Below, piece by piece: positions 34,647 to 46,036 of a DNA stretch of 60,000 nucleotides. The translations under genes were made by a program, and so were the position numbers. Positions within the stretch are counted from its first letter, which is position 1. Each line of letters begins with the position of its first letter. The DNA comes from Cryptomeria japonica. Taxonomy: Eukaryota; Streptophyta; Pinopsida; Cupressales; Cupressaceae. The notes under the pieces were generated by a model. That model worked only from the letters and a program-made list of their open reading frames with translations, did no database searches and had not been told where the DNA came from. The stretch is from assembly GCF_030272615.1 (NCBI RefSeq), contig NC_081413.1:608632209-608692208 (forward strand), given 5' to 3'.

Positions 34647-34987
34647 CAGGGGATGTATTTAGGTTCAATGAGGCCGTCAGTTTTGACGACCTTATCCGGT
34701 ACTCGCTTGTTCAAATCCCGCAAGATCTCCACGAGAGGCCGCGTTATGCACGACGACGAGTTGGCCGCACTATTGTCAAGAGGCACCACATAATTCGAGT
34801 TTGGCACTGCCTTCTTCAAGCTGTTGGAATTCCCCGCGGACGCGATTGTCAAAAATCTTGCCCCCTGCAGCCTCGGGCTTCGAAACTCTGACCTCCGCGA
34901 TAGCGATTGCGCCGATTTGAATTTGGATTTGGAAATGGTGAGGCTTTGTGCAGGGGCGGGCGCGTGAATTGAGCGCACTGCCTCCAT
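34647..34987 (-). CDS. RAD52: RAD52-like protein, exon 1 with transit peptide
   Basis: The ATG at 34987 (MEAVRSIHAPAPAQ) opens 113 codons plus two bases. The first 65 or so residues are rich in Ser, Arg, Lys and Ala with almost no acidic residues, as in a plastid or mitochondrial transit peptide. Next come SNYVVPLDNS, CITRPLVEILRDLNKRVPDKVVKT and EPKYIPW, the N-terminal signature of plant RAD52-like proteins. The donor is ctg/gtatat. I chose this ATG because it is the one leading directly into a transit-like sequence; an in-frame upstream ATG at 35113 would add 42 residues without transit character. Single-strand annealing in organelle DNA repair is known for the family; the function of this copy is inferred. 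Confidence 0.88.
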
Positions 34988-35260
34988 TGAATGGAATGTG
35001 AATTCGTAATGGGAATTCGGTAGGATGGGAAATGGAGAAGGAGAAATGTGTTTTACTTCTGTTTCAATCTTCCATTGTATTCCTACTTCCCAGTCCCACC
35101 TCTCACCTAACACAGCAGCTGCTCATTTCCTTGTTAGCTCTGCCTAGCTGACGTGGCAAGTTGGTGCTTGTATGCCATGTCATAATCTGCGAGGAAATTT
35201 TTTAATTTTTTTTTTTTAAAATGATTCTGTATACTTGTCTCTTCCCAGCATTAATATTAC
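34988..35260 (-). promoter_or_regulatory. 5' flank of the RAD52-like gene with ACGT-core motif
   Basis: TGACGTGGCA at 35149-35158 (TGCCACGTCA in the gene's sense), about 160 bp upstream of the ATG, is a bZIP-type ACGT element. No clear TATA box. A poly-T/poly-A stretch lies at 35199-35220. Transcription start not determined. Confidence 0.45.
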
Positions 35261-36967
35261 CGGCCTGTCCATAGTTATCAACGTCTATTTTCACTGGACT
35301 AAGCAAGTCTATTCCTTTACCTAGTTTTGGTAAATTTAGATAGATACATCGGTAGCTCTTCTTTTTTTAATGTTCATGTTTTTTTGTTTTTTTTTTGGGT
35401 CTTTTTCAGCTTTTTTCATGTCGGAGTTGATGAGAGTTGGTTTTTAATTGAAGACTAAGAATTTTGGTTTTATGCATAATACTACCTATTGTGTACGTCT
35501 TTTGTTTATGACCACATGTGGGGTTGAATTCTCGAAGATAATACTTTATCTTTTTCTCTAGTACTTTACTTCATATGTGCTTATGAAACTTATATAAAAC
35601 AAATCTCTTTGTTACTTGTGGGGCAAGTATTCAAGTGTGTATTCCATTTGCTCATTTATTTGATGTTTTGCTTCATCCATGTATTATTCCTTTTGCTCAT
35701 GATGCCATTAAAAACAACCTTAAGGAGTCCCTAAGCTTAGAGATAGAGACAAATAGATAGCCTAAGCCTGTTATCAAAGAAGTTTTGAATGATAGAAATG
35801 TTGAACGTATGTTATTATTGATGTCAAAGGAGTATTGAGGATGTGAGAAAGGAGTTAGTGTATTGAGAGTAGCTCATTGTGAGGTTGAATCAACATGCAA
35901 TTGTATAGCCATGATTGTCTTAATATTTGTGTTTGAGCATTTGAATTCTGAAAGTATAGTGTCAAGTTGTAAGATTAGTTGGTATATGACTGTATGTCAT
36001 CTTGCATTCATTCCTAGTGTTGAAAGTGATCTGGAAGTGTGATCCGAAAGTATATGTGGTAAAGTTACTCAAACATTGAGCTTGCTCTGGCAACTTGTTA
36101 TTTTGCATTCCCGCCTATCTTGAGCATTTTGATCTACGTTTTGGAATGAGAATAGTTTCTTTGTTATTATTTAGATATATACTTAGATGAATGCCCTATT
36201 TTCTCATCTACTTAATATCTTGTTTCATCAAAAACTTCTTTGATGAAGGGCACACAGTATACTAAGAGAAGGGGGGTGGTTGAATCCGTCATATATGCCA
36301 ATTTCAACTTGATTAAACATTAATTACCCTTAATAACTTATCCACTCACCACATATGTATTTATCAAAACAACATCTAATATCAACATATCAAATAAAGA
36401 ACATAAAAATAAATTCACGCATATGAACGCAAAATTTACGTGGAAACCCAAACGGGAAAAACCACGGTGAGAATAGCTACTTGGATCTACTACCCAAATC
36501 CAACTCACAAAATATGGATCACTTACAATATCAAGTTGGCACCATCCTACTAGAGGCATTGATCCCTTTATAAATTTGTAGGCACCAACCTATAGGAGAC
36601 ACCAATCCCACTAAAATATAGAAATATGAATTGTGAACCTTCAAACTGAAAACTTAGCTTGCACTTGATCTGATCAACCTTTAAAACAATCTCCCACACT
36701 GCATATGATCTTATAATGAAATCGTGCAATGATTGGAATACACACACACACACACAATTATTTGATGCTTGTATGTGCTAACTGATTTTCTAGTCTCTCC
36801 TTTGGACTTGAGTTGAGTGTTCACGTAGTTGTTTACTGCTCTGATTCCTGCATCCATAGCAAAATAAATGTTGATTTGGTCAAATGGCAGTTCGAACAGA
36901 TTGGGCTATTCAAAAGAAGCACTTACACGTTGAACTCTTTCATTATGAATTTAACTACTTGAACATG
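35261..36967. other. Intergenic, nothing certain
   Basis: No ORF with known motifs. An (AC)n run lies at about 36740-36757. The phrase aacccaaacgggaaaaaccacgg at 36446-36468 resembles leader sequence of other plant LTR elements, but no LTR pair or domain supports a call. Confidence 0.4.
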
Positions 36968-38343
36968 TGTAATGTCCCCACTCTAGTCAGTATCAGTTGT
37001 TGATGGGTTAACCTATTATTTGGACTCTCATAGGTTAACATGTTTGGATAGAGAGTATCAGTGGCAGTTCCATTTCTTCAGTTTAGTCTTGGGTTCAGCT
37101 CCAAGGCCTTTGCAGTCAATGTGTGGACTTAGTTGAGGGACTTATTATTTATAGTAAGTCAATCTAGCAATAGTGATATCTTTAGTCAAGGCACCTGAAC
37201 ACATGGGGATTATTCAGTGTTGACTCTAGCTTCAGATGACAAGTCAAAAGACTGAATATTGAGGGAGATACTAATATTTTAGTGGTTAAGTTATTAAATT
37301 AACTTATATGGATATTATAGTGTCATAAAGTGTTTTTTTAAAAATTAAAAGCCACTTAAATATGATAAAGTGATATTTATTAAATCACTTAATTGAATTT
37401 GGATGCCCAAAAAGCAAATTAAACTATGGAGAGTAAATTAAATACATTTAAATGTATTTAAATGACTTTGGGTGTACTTTCTTGGGAAACATGCCATTTG
37501 GAGTTATTATAAAGTTATATTATTAAAATTTATTAAAAAGTGGGCCACTTAAATAATATTAAGTGAATATCAAAAGGGTACACCCAAGTGGGGAATTAAT
37601 TCAAATGTTGCATAAAGTATATTAAATACATTTTTAAATGTATTTAACTCCCTTCAAGAGGAAATCACACTTTTTGGAGAATTATGCATTTTGGGGTTTA
37701 TAAAGGCAAAGCAAGCAATTCGACCTTTATTATTGATTATTTGACATTGCTTGTTATGGAATTGTTTGATAAGAGTTTCAAAGGTTGCCCATTGGAGAAT
37801 GAAATTCTTTGTGGATCTGTGATTGTGAGGCTGTGGAAGATCAATTGTGAAGGCTTCATTCAGGAGTCTTATTGTGCTTCAACAAAGATTCTTTTATCCA
37901 GACAAATTAGGTTAGACACCCCATTTAACAGCATACTTCATTTCAATAAGCAACTGTACAATTTCCAGTTGTTGACTGTACAATTCAGGCTTCCTGGACA
38001 TTTTGTGTTGGAGGGTTGAAACGCCTTCCTTCTTGCATTTTGGTTGCACAATTTCCAACGCCTAGCACATACAAGGTATTCCATGACTTTTCTGGCTTGA
38101 AGAAATAATTTCCTGAGCGGGGACAAGAGCAAGAGCACCAGCATTACTTAAACTTCCCCTCCGTTGACTTGTCCACCTATTTTGGTCAGTTTCCCAGTTC
38201 TGGCTGGCAAACTCCAAAATTCTTTATTTAAAATAAGTTGAGGACCTACGGGTATGTTTTATGTATTAGTTTCATTTGCATCAGTTATCTAATTCATAAT
38301 ATAGATTCAACTGCCCTATATTTGGTATCTATTGAGTTTTATA
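36968..38343 (+). repeat. LTR-like segment starting TGTAATGTCCCC
   Basis: Begins with the same 14 bases as 13794. It has a TATA-like TTTATAAAGG at 37697, AT-rich palindromes (perfect 24-bp palindrome 37438-37461; a near copy at about 37620-37648) and no coding motif. The right end is uncertain; the LINE target site starts at 38344. Confidence 0.45.
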
Positions 38344-38467
38344 AATTCTTGCCTATATCTTAACATTTGTAACTCTCCTGCTCTGCAACTCTCCCACCCG
38401 TTTTGGAGATTCTGTGTTCCTGGATGTATGCCCCCTCTGGGAGGCCCCCCCTCCCCTGCTGGACCCA

Positions 38468-39992
38468 ATGCCCGATTCCACAGTCAGAGTGCATGCCTCT
38501 AGGTCTGTTGCGAGGTCCCCACGTTCTGCGGACCATACGGAAGAAAATGACAGTCTTCACACCCTTCCCACTTCTCCAAGTCTAACTAATTTTGGATCGA
38601 AAGGGGAGGAAAGGAATATACCCCATCCCGAACCAGAAACTTCTAACGGTCAAACGGATAAGGATACTGTGGAGGTGAATCCCAAGTCTAGCTGGAAGAA
38701 CACCCTCCTTGGGTCAACAAATTCGTTCCCTCTTGATGTTGTGGCCTCCTTCTCCCAAACGGAAGACAGAACAGAAATCAAACTCCCGGACAACCTAATG
38801 GACAGAATCGTCGCCTCCCTTCACCTGGCGATAGTTGGTCGTTTCTTCTCCTTTCGACCTTCTATCGACATGGTCAGGCATTGGGAAAAATCACGCTGGA
38901 AGCTAAAAGGTAGCCTGGAGGTCTCAGCCATGCCAGGGGGACTCTTTCTATTCAAATTTATCACTGAGGAGGATCTGATTTATGTCCCGTCAGGGTCATG
39001 GACTTATGGAAAACACTTCTTAACCATGGCTAAATGGAAACCTGGTTTTGACCCCTCTGCAGAACTAAACCACATGTACCCAGTGTGGGTTAGGCTACCT
39101 AGACTCCCTCTAGAGTTCTGGGACGAACAAATCTTCTGATGGATAGGAAACTCGTTTGGTTGCTTTGTTGCAGCGAACTCGGTCACTCTCAACAAGTCCA
39201 GGTTGGTGTATGCTCGCTTCTGTGTCAATGTTACGATTAACAAAGCCCTCCCAAACTTTATCTCCCTAAAGTCCAAAAGGGGAAAATGGTCCTAGGCCAT
39301 TGTTTACGAAAATGCCACCCTGTACTGCCAGAAGTGTAATACTCAGGGGCATTCCTATACTGATTGTAAAGCCCCTGTGGTAGTAGAAACCCAAGATCAA
39401 GAATAAAGCCATCTAGGATGAACCCATCGACCCTGGTGACCCATCATCCTCAGCCCCTCCTAAGCTAACTACTGAGAATGCTATTCCTGAAGATTACCAG
39501 CACACAGACAAGATCCTTGAGATCTTAAAATCCCCAGCAGACCCAGTCAAAAACTCTAACTACCCCCTAGAAGAGGGGGAGATCCCTCAGGCGATAGCCC
39601 TCATCATGTCCCCCATCCCTCGCCCTTTTGCTTCCCCCTCACCCCATGCCCTCCTTGACCCCACCCCAGCTGTGGTTAAACCTCTCAAGATTGGAAGTAC
39701 CTTGCCCACCACTTCAACCCCTTCCTCCCCTACAACTGGGGATGGAGAGGAGTACTCTGGAAACTCCCTGGCAACTCCGCTGAAAGTATCCCCCCCGTGT
39801 TCTCCTCAGACGGATAATGAAGAATGGATAACCTAGAAGAAGAAAGTCAAAGCCAAGAAAGCCGATGTTGGGGGAAATGAAAGCAAAGTTGGGAGACCTA
39901 TAGTAAGAGTCCTGAGACACAAGATTATGGCAAGGGACATTGCAAAGGGCAGACAACTGACCCTGGACGGACTTAGCAAAAGTAAGAAATGA
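38468..39992 (+). pseudogene. LINE ORF1 (DUF4283-type RNA-binding protein)
   Basis: First ATG in frame at 38468. After a Ser/Pro-rich lead come RIVASLHLAIVGRFFSFRPS and MYPVWVRLPRLPLEFWDEQIF (DUF4283 region), a TGA at 39137 (probably former CGA), then NKSRLVYARFCVNV and the zinc knuckle CQKCNTQGHSYTDC (intact C-x2-C-x4-H-x4-C, about 39333-39375). A frameshift near 39400 moves the rest (PEDYQHTDKILEILKSP..., EEWIT, then the basic KKKVKAKKAD) to another frame. Its TGA at 39990-39992 overlaps the ORF2 ATG as ATGA. Stops at 39137, about 39294, 39403, 39411 and 39834. Confidence 0.85.
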
Positions 39993-42900
39993 AGTTCCTC
40001 TCTTGGAACATAAGGGGTCTAAATAGCCCCCAGAAGCAGTTCGCCATAAAACAACTCATTCTTGAGATGAAAATAAACATTTGTCTAATTCAAGAAGTTA
40101 AGATGCCTTCCCAAACCTTCGTTGCGATTGTTGGTAAACTTTGGCCTAGAGCGGACTACCTATATGTTGACGCCTTGGGTGCGTTTGGAGGTATTGCTAC
40201 CCTGTGGAATCACATTAAAATAAAAGGCAAGCTATTCGCTAGCTCCCAAAATTTCCTAGCGGTTTCTCTCCACTATGGTGATCTTTGTTGGCAGATGTTC
40301 AACATCTATGCTCCCAACTCTAGGACGGAAAGATGGAGCCTGTGGGAGGAAATCTCTAATATCATTATGACTAATCAGAAGGATCGGTTTATGCTTGCTG
40401 GGGATTTCAATGCCCCCTCTACCCTTCCGAGAAGTGTGGTGGCCTGGAGGATTTCTCTGACAGCATGAGCGACCTAGCCAGCTTCATCAATGCTTCAAAC
40501 CTAGTGGATATTGACCTTCAGGGTGCCCCCTTTACTTGGTCGAATAACAGGAAAGGCAAACACCTCATCCAAGTCAGATTGGATAGATTCCTGATCTCCA
40601 CCAACTGGGATTTGGGAACGAGCTCCTTCCTGAAATTCCTCCCAAGGACGACGTCTGATCACAACCCCCTTCTTCTCCATTGGAAAGACAGACCCTACCA
40701 GAATCCCCCCCCCTTTTGCTATGAAATCATGTGGGCCTCCCATCCTGACTTCAGGGATTTGGTTAGAGGCTGGTGGTCCACCCCGATCCAAGGGACTGCC
40801 ATGTTCAGAATTATGGAGAAACTAAAGTTAATCAGCAGGGAAGTCAAAGGGTGGAACAGGAACACCTTTGGAGACATCTTTAAAAGAGAAAAGGACCTAG
40901 GATCTAGACTGGAACAACTTCACATTTTAATGGCTACTGGTAACCCCCCGAACCCCATTTTGAAGGAGGAGGAAGATTGTCGCAAAAGTTGGAAAAATAT
41001 CCTTGCCAGGGAGGAAGTGTACTGGAAACAAAGATCCAGGATCCAGTGGTTGAAAGAAGGGGACATAAATTCTGCTTTCTTCCATAGATCGGCTTCTAAC
41101 CACAAGAGGAGGAACTACATCAAAAGTATTAAAGATGAAACTGGCCAGGAGATTTCTGATGACTCTCTAATTGGACAGAATGCAGTGGACTTTTTCACCA
41201 GTCTGTATGTGGACGGTGGAATGGCTTTGCCGCTCCAGGGTTGCCTCATTAGTAAACTGTCGATGGCCATTGAGGAGGACGACAACTGGCAACTCTTGTC
41301 CCCCATCTCTACTGAGGAAGTTCACAGGGCGGTCTTTGCTATGGGAGCTTATAAAACTCTGAGCCTGGATGGTTTCCCCCCGGCATTCTTCCAGGACTGT
41401 TGGGATATTGTTAGCTATGATGTTACTAAAGTTGTCCAAGATTTTTTCAAAACGAGGAGATTGCTAAAAAAGATCAACAACACTTTCATTGTCCTCGTCC
41501 CCAAGACCACCACTCCCAGCTGCCTGAAGGAGTATCGGCCCATAAGCCTCTGCAATACCATTTACAAGATTCTCTCCAAGGTCCTGGTAAACAAAATTAA
41601 ACCCTTCCTGGAAAAATTTATCAGTCTATCTCAGAAAGGCTTTGTCCCGGGATGACAAATTCTGGATGCCGCCATTACAACTCATGAGATAATCCATTCC
41701 ATGGATAGGAGCAAATTACCAGGTGTGGCCTTTAAACTTGATATATCAAAAGCTTATGACAAGGTTAATTGGGAATTTCTTTTCAAAGTGCTCTTAAAAC
41801 TGGGATTCAACAAAAAAATGGTGAGTATGATTTGTGAATGTGTTACCATGGTCCAATTCTCAGTCCTGATTAATGGGACTCCTAGGGGAGGCTTCAAAGC
41901 AAAGAAGGGTATCCGGCAGGACGACCCCTTATCCCCTTATCTTTTTATCATGATAGTTGAAGTCCTAAATAGAAATGTAGCTCATCTAGTCACCAATGGT
42001 AGGCTCCAAGGATTCAAAGTGGCCTCCACGCTCCCCCCTACTAATATCCAGCAGTTTGTGGATGACACATTCCTTTTTGGCAGAACTTTTGTCATGGAGG
42101 CTAAAGGATGGAAGACCCTTCTGGAGGACTATGCCAAGGCGTCGGGACAATGCATCAACTATGAGAAGAGTAATCTCTACTTCTTCAACACTCCAAATGA
42201 CCTCCAACTCAGAATCCTCTCCATCCTCAGATGCAAAATGGCTACTCTCCCGGGGACCTACTTGGGGCTCCCTCTCATAGTCAAGGAAGTCACCCCCACC
42301 TTTTGGAACTCTATCTTGGAAAGAATGCAGAAAAAGCTTGCGGGATGGAAAGGGAAATTTCTCAATAGCACGGGGAAGCTCCAGCTCCTCGCTGCCTCCC
42401 TTCAAGGAATTCCGGTCTACTTCCTCTCCATGTTCAAAATATCAGGGACCATGGGTGAAAAACTTGAAAAAATTCAAAAAAACTTTTTATGGACTGGCTT
42501 AGAGGAAAAAAAACACCTAGCTCTGGTCAATTGGGATACTGTTTGTTTACCCAAATCTCTGGGAGGTTTGGGTATACGAAAGATCAATGCCCTCAATAAG
42601 GTGCTAATTTCCAAGGTGGGATGGACCTTGGCTAAAGGGGAGGCGGTCTGGTGCAACATCATCAAAGCTAAGTATTTGGACTGGGAGCATTTCTTTTATA
42701 ATTTGAACACTTCTGACCTTCCCCAAGGCTCCAAATTATGGAACAACATCCTAAAGAACAGAGTGATGGTCAGAGAAAGTCTGAAGTGGCAGCTTGGAGA
42801 TGGCAAAAAGGTGAGATTTTGGGAGGACTTTTGGATGGAAGATAGACCGTTAATCAACACTCGCTTCCATTAAATCAGGAACCATTTCAAGGCTATCCTG

Positions 42901-44126
42901 GGGGATTATGTTGTGGATTATTTGGTCCCAAGAAGTGGTTGGAAGGACTTAGTCCCCATCTGCAGCAATCAACTGAACCTTGTCCCCTTGGCTCAGGAGT
43001 TGCAACTCTTATTGCTGAAAACTAGAATTCCCATGACCACGAACGAAGACAGCTTCATCTGGAAAGAGACACAATCGGGCCAGTTCTCGGTCAAATCTGC
43101 ATACTCTTAGCTCCTAAAACACCCTGTGGATGCGAAAGGTTGGAAGAAAGTCTGGAACCCTCAGGTAATTCCCAAAATTAATTTCTTTTGGTGGTCCCTC
43201 ATGCATGGCAAAACCCTCATGCTTGATAACTTGAAAAAGAGGGGATTCCATCTCCCCAATAGATGCAGCTTATGTAAAAAGGATGAGGAATCTATTGAGG
43301 GCCTTTTTATTCTATGTCCCTTTGCGGCTCACATTTGGTCTGTCACTCTTCAGAAATGTGGTCTGTGTTGGGTCTTCCACAAGAATATAATTTTTTTTGT
43401 GTTTGATTAGACCCCCCCTTCCCATCATCCCCTCATCATTCAACTTTGGAAACAAATTCCTCCGCACATCTGCTGGGCTTTGTGGAAGGAGAGAAACAAC
43501 AGAATTTTCAGAGACACTGAGACCCCTCCGGACTCTGTTGCCCTCACCTGCTTTAAGTTGATATCTGAGAATCTAGAAGCTAAAAAATGGAAAATCCCCC
43601 CTATCCTCCTGATGAGATGGATAAGAAGATCACTGGCGGTTGGAAGCTCCCCCCTGGCTTCGATCATTTCAACAATAGCACCAAGAAAAAGAGACAGATG
43701 ACTAGGTGGTCTTCCCCCATAATTCACTGGTTTAAATTGAATTTTGATGGCTCTACTCAATGCAACAGTCAGGTTGGTGGTGGAGTCATCAGGGATCATC
43801 TAGGGAACATGGTTGTAGCCTATGCTGGCAACCTCAGTGAAAGTTCGGTCACTCAAGCTGAGGGAATGGCCCTCCTCTGGGGGCTGAAAATGGCTAACGA
43901 CATAGGAATAAAGCATCTGGAAATCAAAGGAGACTCTCAAGTTATTATCGACTCTATCGAAGGGAATGCTTTAGCTGGATGGAGAGTGGAACCCATTCTG
44001 ATGGATATTAGGCACTTGCTGGTCAAAATGGAGGACTTCACCATAGACCACATCTTCAGAGAAGGAAATAGAGCGGTGGATTCCATGGCGGCTAAAGGAA
44101 GGCTGCAGATGGGCTTACAATGCTGA
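39989..44126 (+). pseudogene. LINE ORF2: endonuclease, reverse transcriptase, zinc region, RNase H
   Basis: APE-type endonuclease: MKFLSWNIRGLNSP, IQEVK, FNIYAPNS, GDFNAP, and after a frameshift near 40415 the terminal TTSDHNPLLLHW (39989-40680). RT: EYRPISLCNTIYKILSKVL, FVPG-stop-QILDA, FKLDISKAYDKVNW, GIRQDDPLSPYLF, and the catalytic box FVDDTFLFG at 42055-42080 (Val where Ala is usual). Zinc-binding region: FSVKSAYS, FFWWSLMHGKTLM, CSLCKKDEESIEGLFILCPFA at 43080-43330. RNase H: LNFDGSTQCNSQVGGGVIRD, QAEGMALLWGL, IKGDSQVII at 43740-43960, to the TGA at 44124. Breaks: frameshift about 40415, TGA 41653, TAA 42871, TAG 43108, TAG 43408, frameshift about 43590. Confidence 0.92.
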
Positions 44127-44671
44127 AGGAACCCCAATCTGCTGCCAATCACTGTTAAGGAAATCCTGGATAAGGAAAAAGCCTTGTGCCAGGAAATGAC
44201 TAACCCTTCCGCCCAATGATGAAGGAAAATGTGTTAATTTTTTCAAATTGGCGCGAAGATCCCGCCAATTTCTACCATAGATGGACACGTAGCAGAGGTA
44301 TGCGGAGTCATCACTACCACAGGGGATGAATTTATAAAGAAAGGACTAACATCGGGAATTATTACCATTCATTTATGACTCGAATGGTGCCAACTGGCGA
44401 CAGCAAAGGCGGCCCTGGGGAGCTGTCAACTCAAATTGGCCCGAGTAAAGAGCTGTCAACTCACATTGGCCCGAGTAAAGTCTCGCACACTCCGAGTAGA
44501 TCTCCAGCCAGCAATATCTACGAGACCTTAAAGGATAATAATCACTATTATTATTATGACCATTTAACCCAAGTCTAGCACATTTTCCCTAACCATTTCG
44601 TCTTGAGTTTGCTTTGGCTCTGCGTTTTGGCTTTCTATCATTTTCAAATAGAGAAGCTGGAGGATTCTAAA
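44127..44671 (+). other. Spacer between LINE ORF2 and ORF3 with 30-bp direct repeat
   Basis: A perfect-but-one 30-bp unit occurs twice at 44421-44450 and 44451-44480 (AGCTGTCAACTCA...GAGTAAAG). A TATA-like TTTATAAAG lies at about 44331. This could be a promoter for the downstream ORF. No coding sequence. Confidence 0.6.
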
Positions 44672-46036
44672 ATGGGGGGGGACAGGCTCAGGCTAGAACC
44701 CAATAAAGTTGAGGAGTTCAAAGCCAAACCAACGGCCTGGTTCGTGTGCACCAAAGGAGGCATTGACAAATTCATGGAGAACATGAAGGGAAACGACGAG
44801 AGACTCTCTAAACAATTCGTGTCCTCCTGGGAGGACAGAAGGGTGACTGTGGGGGGAATCTCCTTCAAAATAAACGAAGAGGTCATAGCCAAGGCTACTG
44901 GCCTCTCAATGGAGGGTAGAAAATGGAAAAAACAGAGCCGCATTGTGGACTCTACCAGCCTTAACCAGTTTTTTCGCCACGACGAGAACCCTGTCAAGAG
45001 GGTCGGAGGCTTTAACAGAGAGGAACTCCCGCACCCTTGGGACGAAGTCTGCTACATAGTGATGAAGTATTTTACGCTCGAAGGCAGGTATGGCATTTTC
45101 TACTACTACCACCTCCCCTTCTTGAACCATTTGAGGAACAAAGACCTCATTTCCATTCCGTTCTTTTTATTGCACTCGATGGATGCTAATGTTAAAGAAA
45201 TAGCTGATGCCAAAAAGAAAGGAAAAGACTTTTCTATCCTACACCAGGGCCTTATGCTCTGCCTTTTCAACTTCCACCTCGCCCTCTGCCCGCCTCGTTC
45301 CATTTCTGTGCAGAATGTCGGCCCCTCGACCCAACCTCTGGCCATTAATGATTCAAGCCCCTGTTGCACGGAACTTGGCTCCTCCAGCAAGAAAACCAAG
45401 AATCACTCCCTGGAGGAGGTCAGAACCCCTAAAAAAGTTAAAATCCAAGAAATTGATTCGGACTTGGACTTTACCAAAGACACCAACACGCCCCGCCGCT
45501 CTAGTAGATTGGCCTCTAAACCCTCTGATAAATCCCTAAGAGACCCCTCCTCCTCGCACAACACGGGAAACTCCATTCCAACTAATAAAACCCCCCAGGC
45601 CCAACACAAACATTCCCCCCTTTATGTGAGCTCCACCCATGTTTCTGAAAGCCCGACTGCCTCTATGAGTTCGGAACCAGCCAACTTCCCTTCCCCAACC
45701 TTCAGGATTGAGAAAATACTAGTTGTTGAAGAGGCCAGTAGTGTGAAGGAAGAATATCCCAACCTGGCAGAGCTCGGGAAAAAGATAGAAGCCCTCTCTG
45801 ACAACCTGCAGGTGATTACCAGTAGACTGGAGGCGACAGAGTCCAAGATGCATGATGTGTCTAAATTCACTTTGAATGTCATGAGATGCTCGGCCACTAC
45901 TCTGTGCCTTTTGCAGGATAGCGCGGACAAAGGTAAAGGTAAGGAGGACGAGGACTTTAAAGGCCTGTTTAAGTTCCTCACTAAGGAATGGGCTAAGAAG
46001 CTGCTCCCTAAGAAGAGACGTGGGAAAAAGAATTAA
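44672..46036 (+). CDS. LINE-embedded third ORF, 454 aa, unknown function
   Basis: The ATG at 44672 (aaaATGG context) opens MGGDRLRLEPNKVEEFKAKP and stays open to a TAA at 46034-46036. The N-terminal half (residues 1-225) looks globular: FVSSWEDRRVTVGGISFKIN, ATGLSMEGRKWKK, HPWDEVCYIVMKYFTLEGR, and an aromatic YGIFYYYHLPFLNHLR. Residues 230-370 are low-complexity Ser/Pro/Thr-rich with basic patches (KKVKIQEIDSD, RRSSRLASK). A coiled coil is likely around LAELGKKIEALSDNLQ...LEATESKMHD. The C-terminus KKLLPKKRRGKKN is a strong nuclear-localisation-like tail. I do not recognise a named domain; it faintly resembles gymnosperm retroelement-associated proteins. It lies inside the LINE's target-site duplications and, unlike ORF1 and ORF2, has no premature stop. 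Confidence 0.8.
   Translation: MGGDRLRLEPNKVEEFKAKPTAWFVCTKGGIDKFMENMKGNDERLSKQFVSSWEDRRVTVGGISFKINEEVIAKATGLSMEGRKWKKQSRIVDSTSLNQFFRHDENPVKRVGGFNREELPHPWDEVCYIVMKYFTLEGRYGIFYYYHLPFLNHLRNKDLISIPFFLLHSMDANVKEIADAKKKGKDFSILHQGLMLCLFNFHLALCPPRSISVQNVGPSTQPLAINDSSPCCTELGSSSKKTKNHSLEEVRTPKKVKIQEIDSDLDFTKDTNTPRRSSRLASKPSDKSLRDPSSSHNTGNSIPTNKTPQAQHKHSPLYVSSTHVSESPTASMSSEPANFPSPTFRIEKILVVEEASSVKEEYPNLAELGKKIEALSDNLQVITSRLEATESKMHDVSKFTLNVMRCSATTLCLLQDSADKGKGKEDEDFKGLFKFLTKEWAKKLLPKKRRGKKN

Larger units (their letters stand above)
5864..34987 (-). other. RAD52: Gene model: RAD52-like gene with retroelement-filled introns (3' part outside window)
   Basis: Three minus-strand exons at 34987-34647, 22202-22165 and 5958-5864 join without frame loss. 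Exon 1 ends with two bases of a Trp codon. Exon 2 supplies the third base and ends with the first base of a Gly codon. Exon 3 supplies the other two bases. All visible splice sites are gt..ag. Intron 1 is 12,444 bp and holds the gypsy element. Intron 2 is 16,206 bp and holds copia-2, the non-autonomous LTR element and the ORF1-only LINE. The joined peptide runs ...IPW-YHANRMLSFYAPG-WCGELRNVTF..., as expected for plant organellar RAD52-like proteins. The C-terminal exons would lie left of position 1. Confidence 0.85.
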
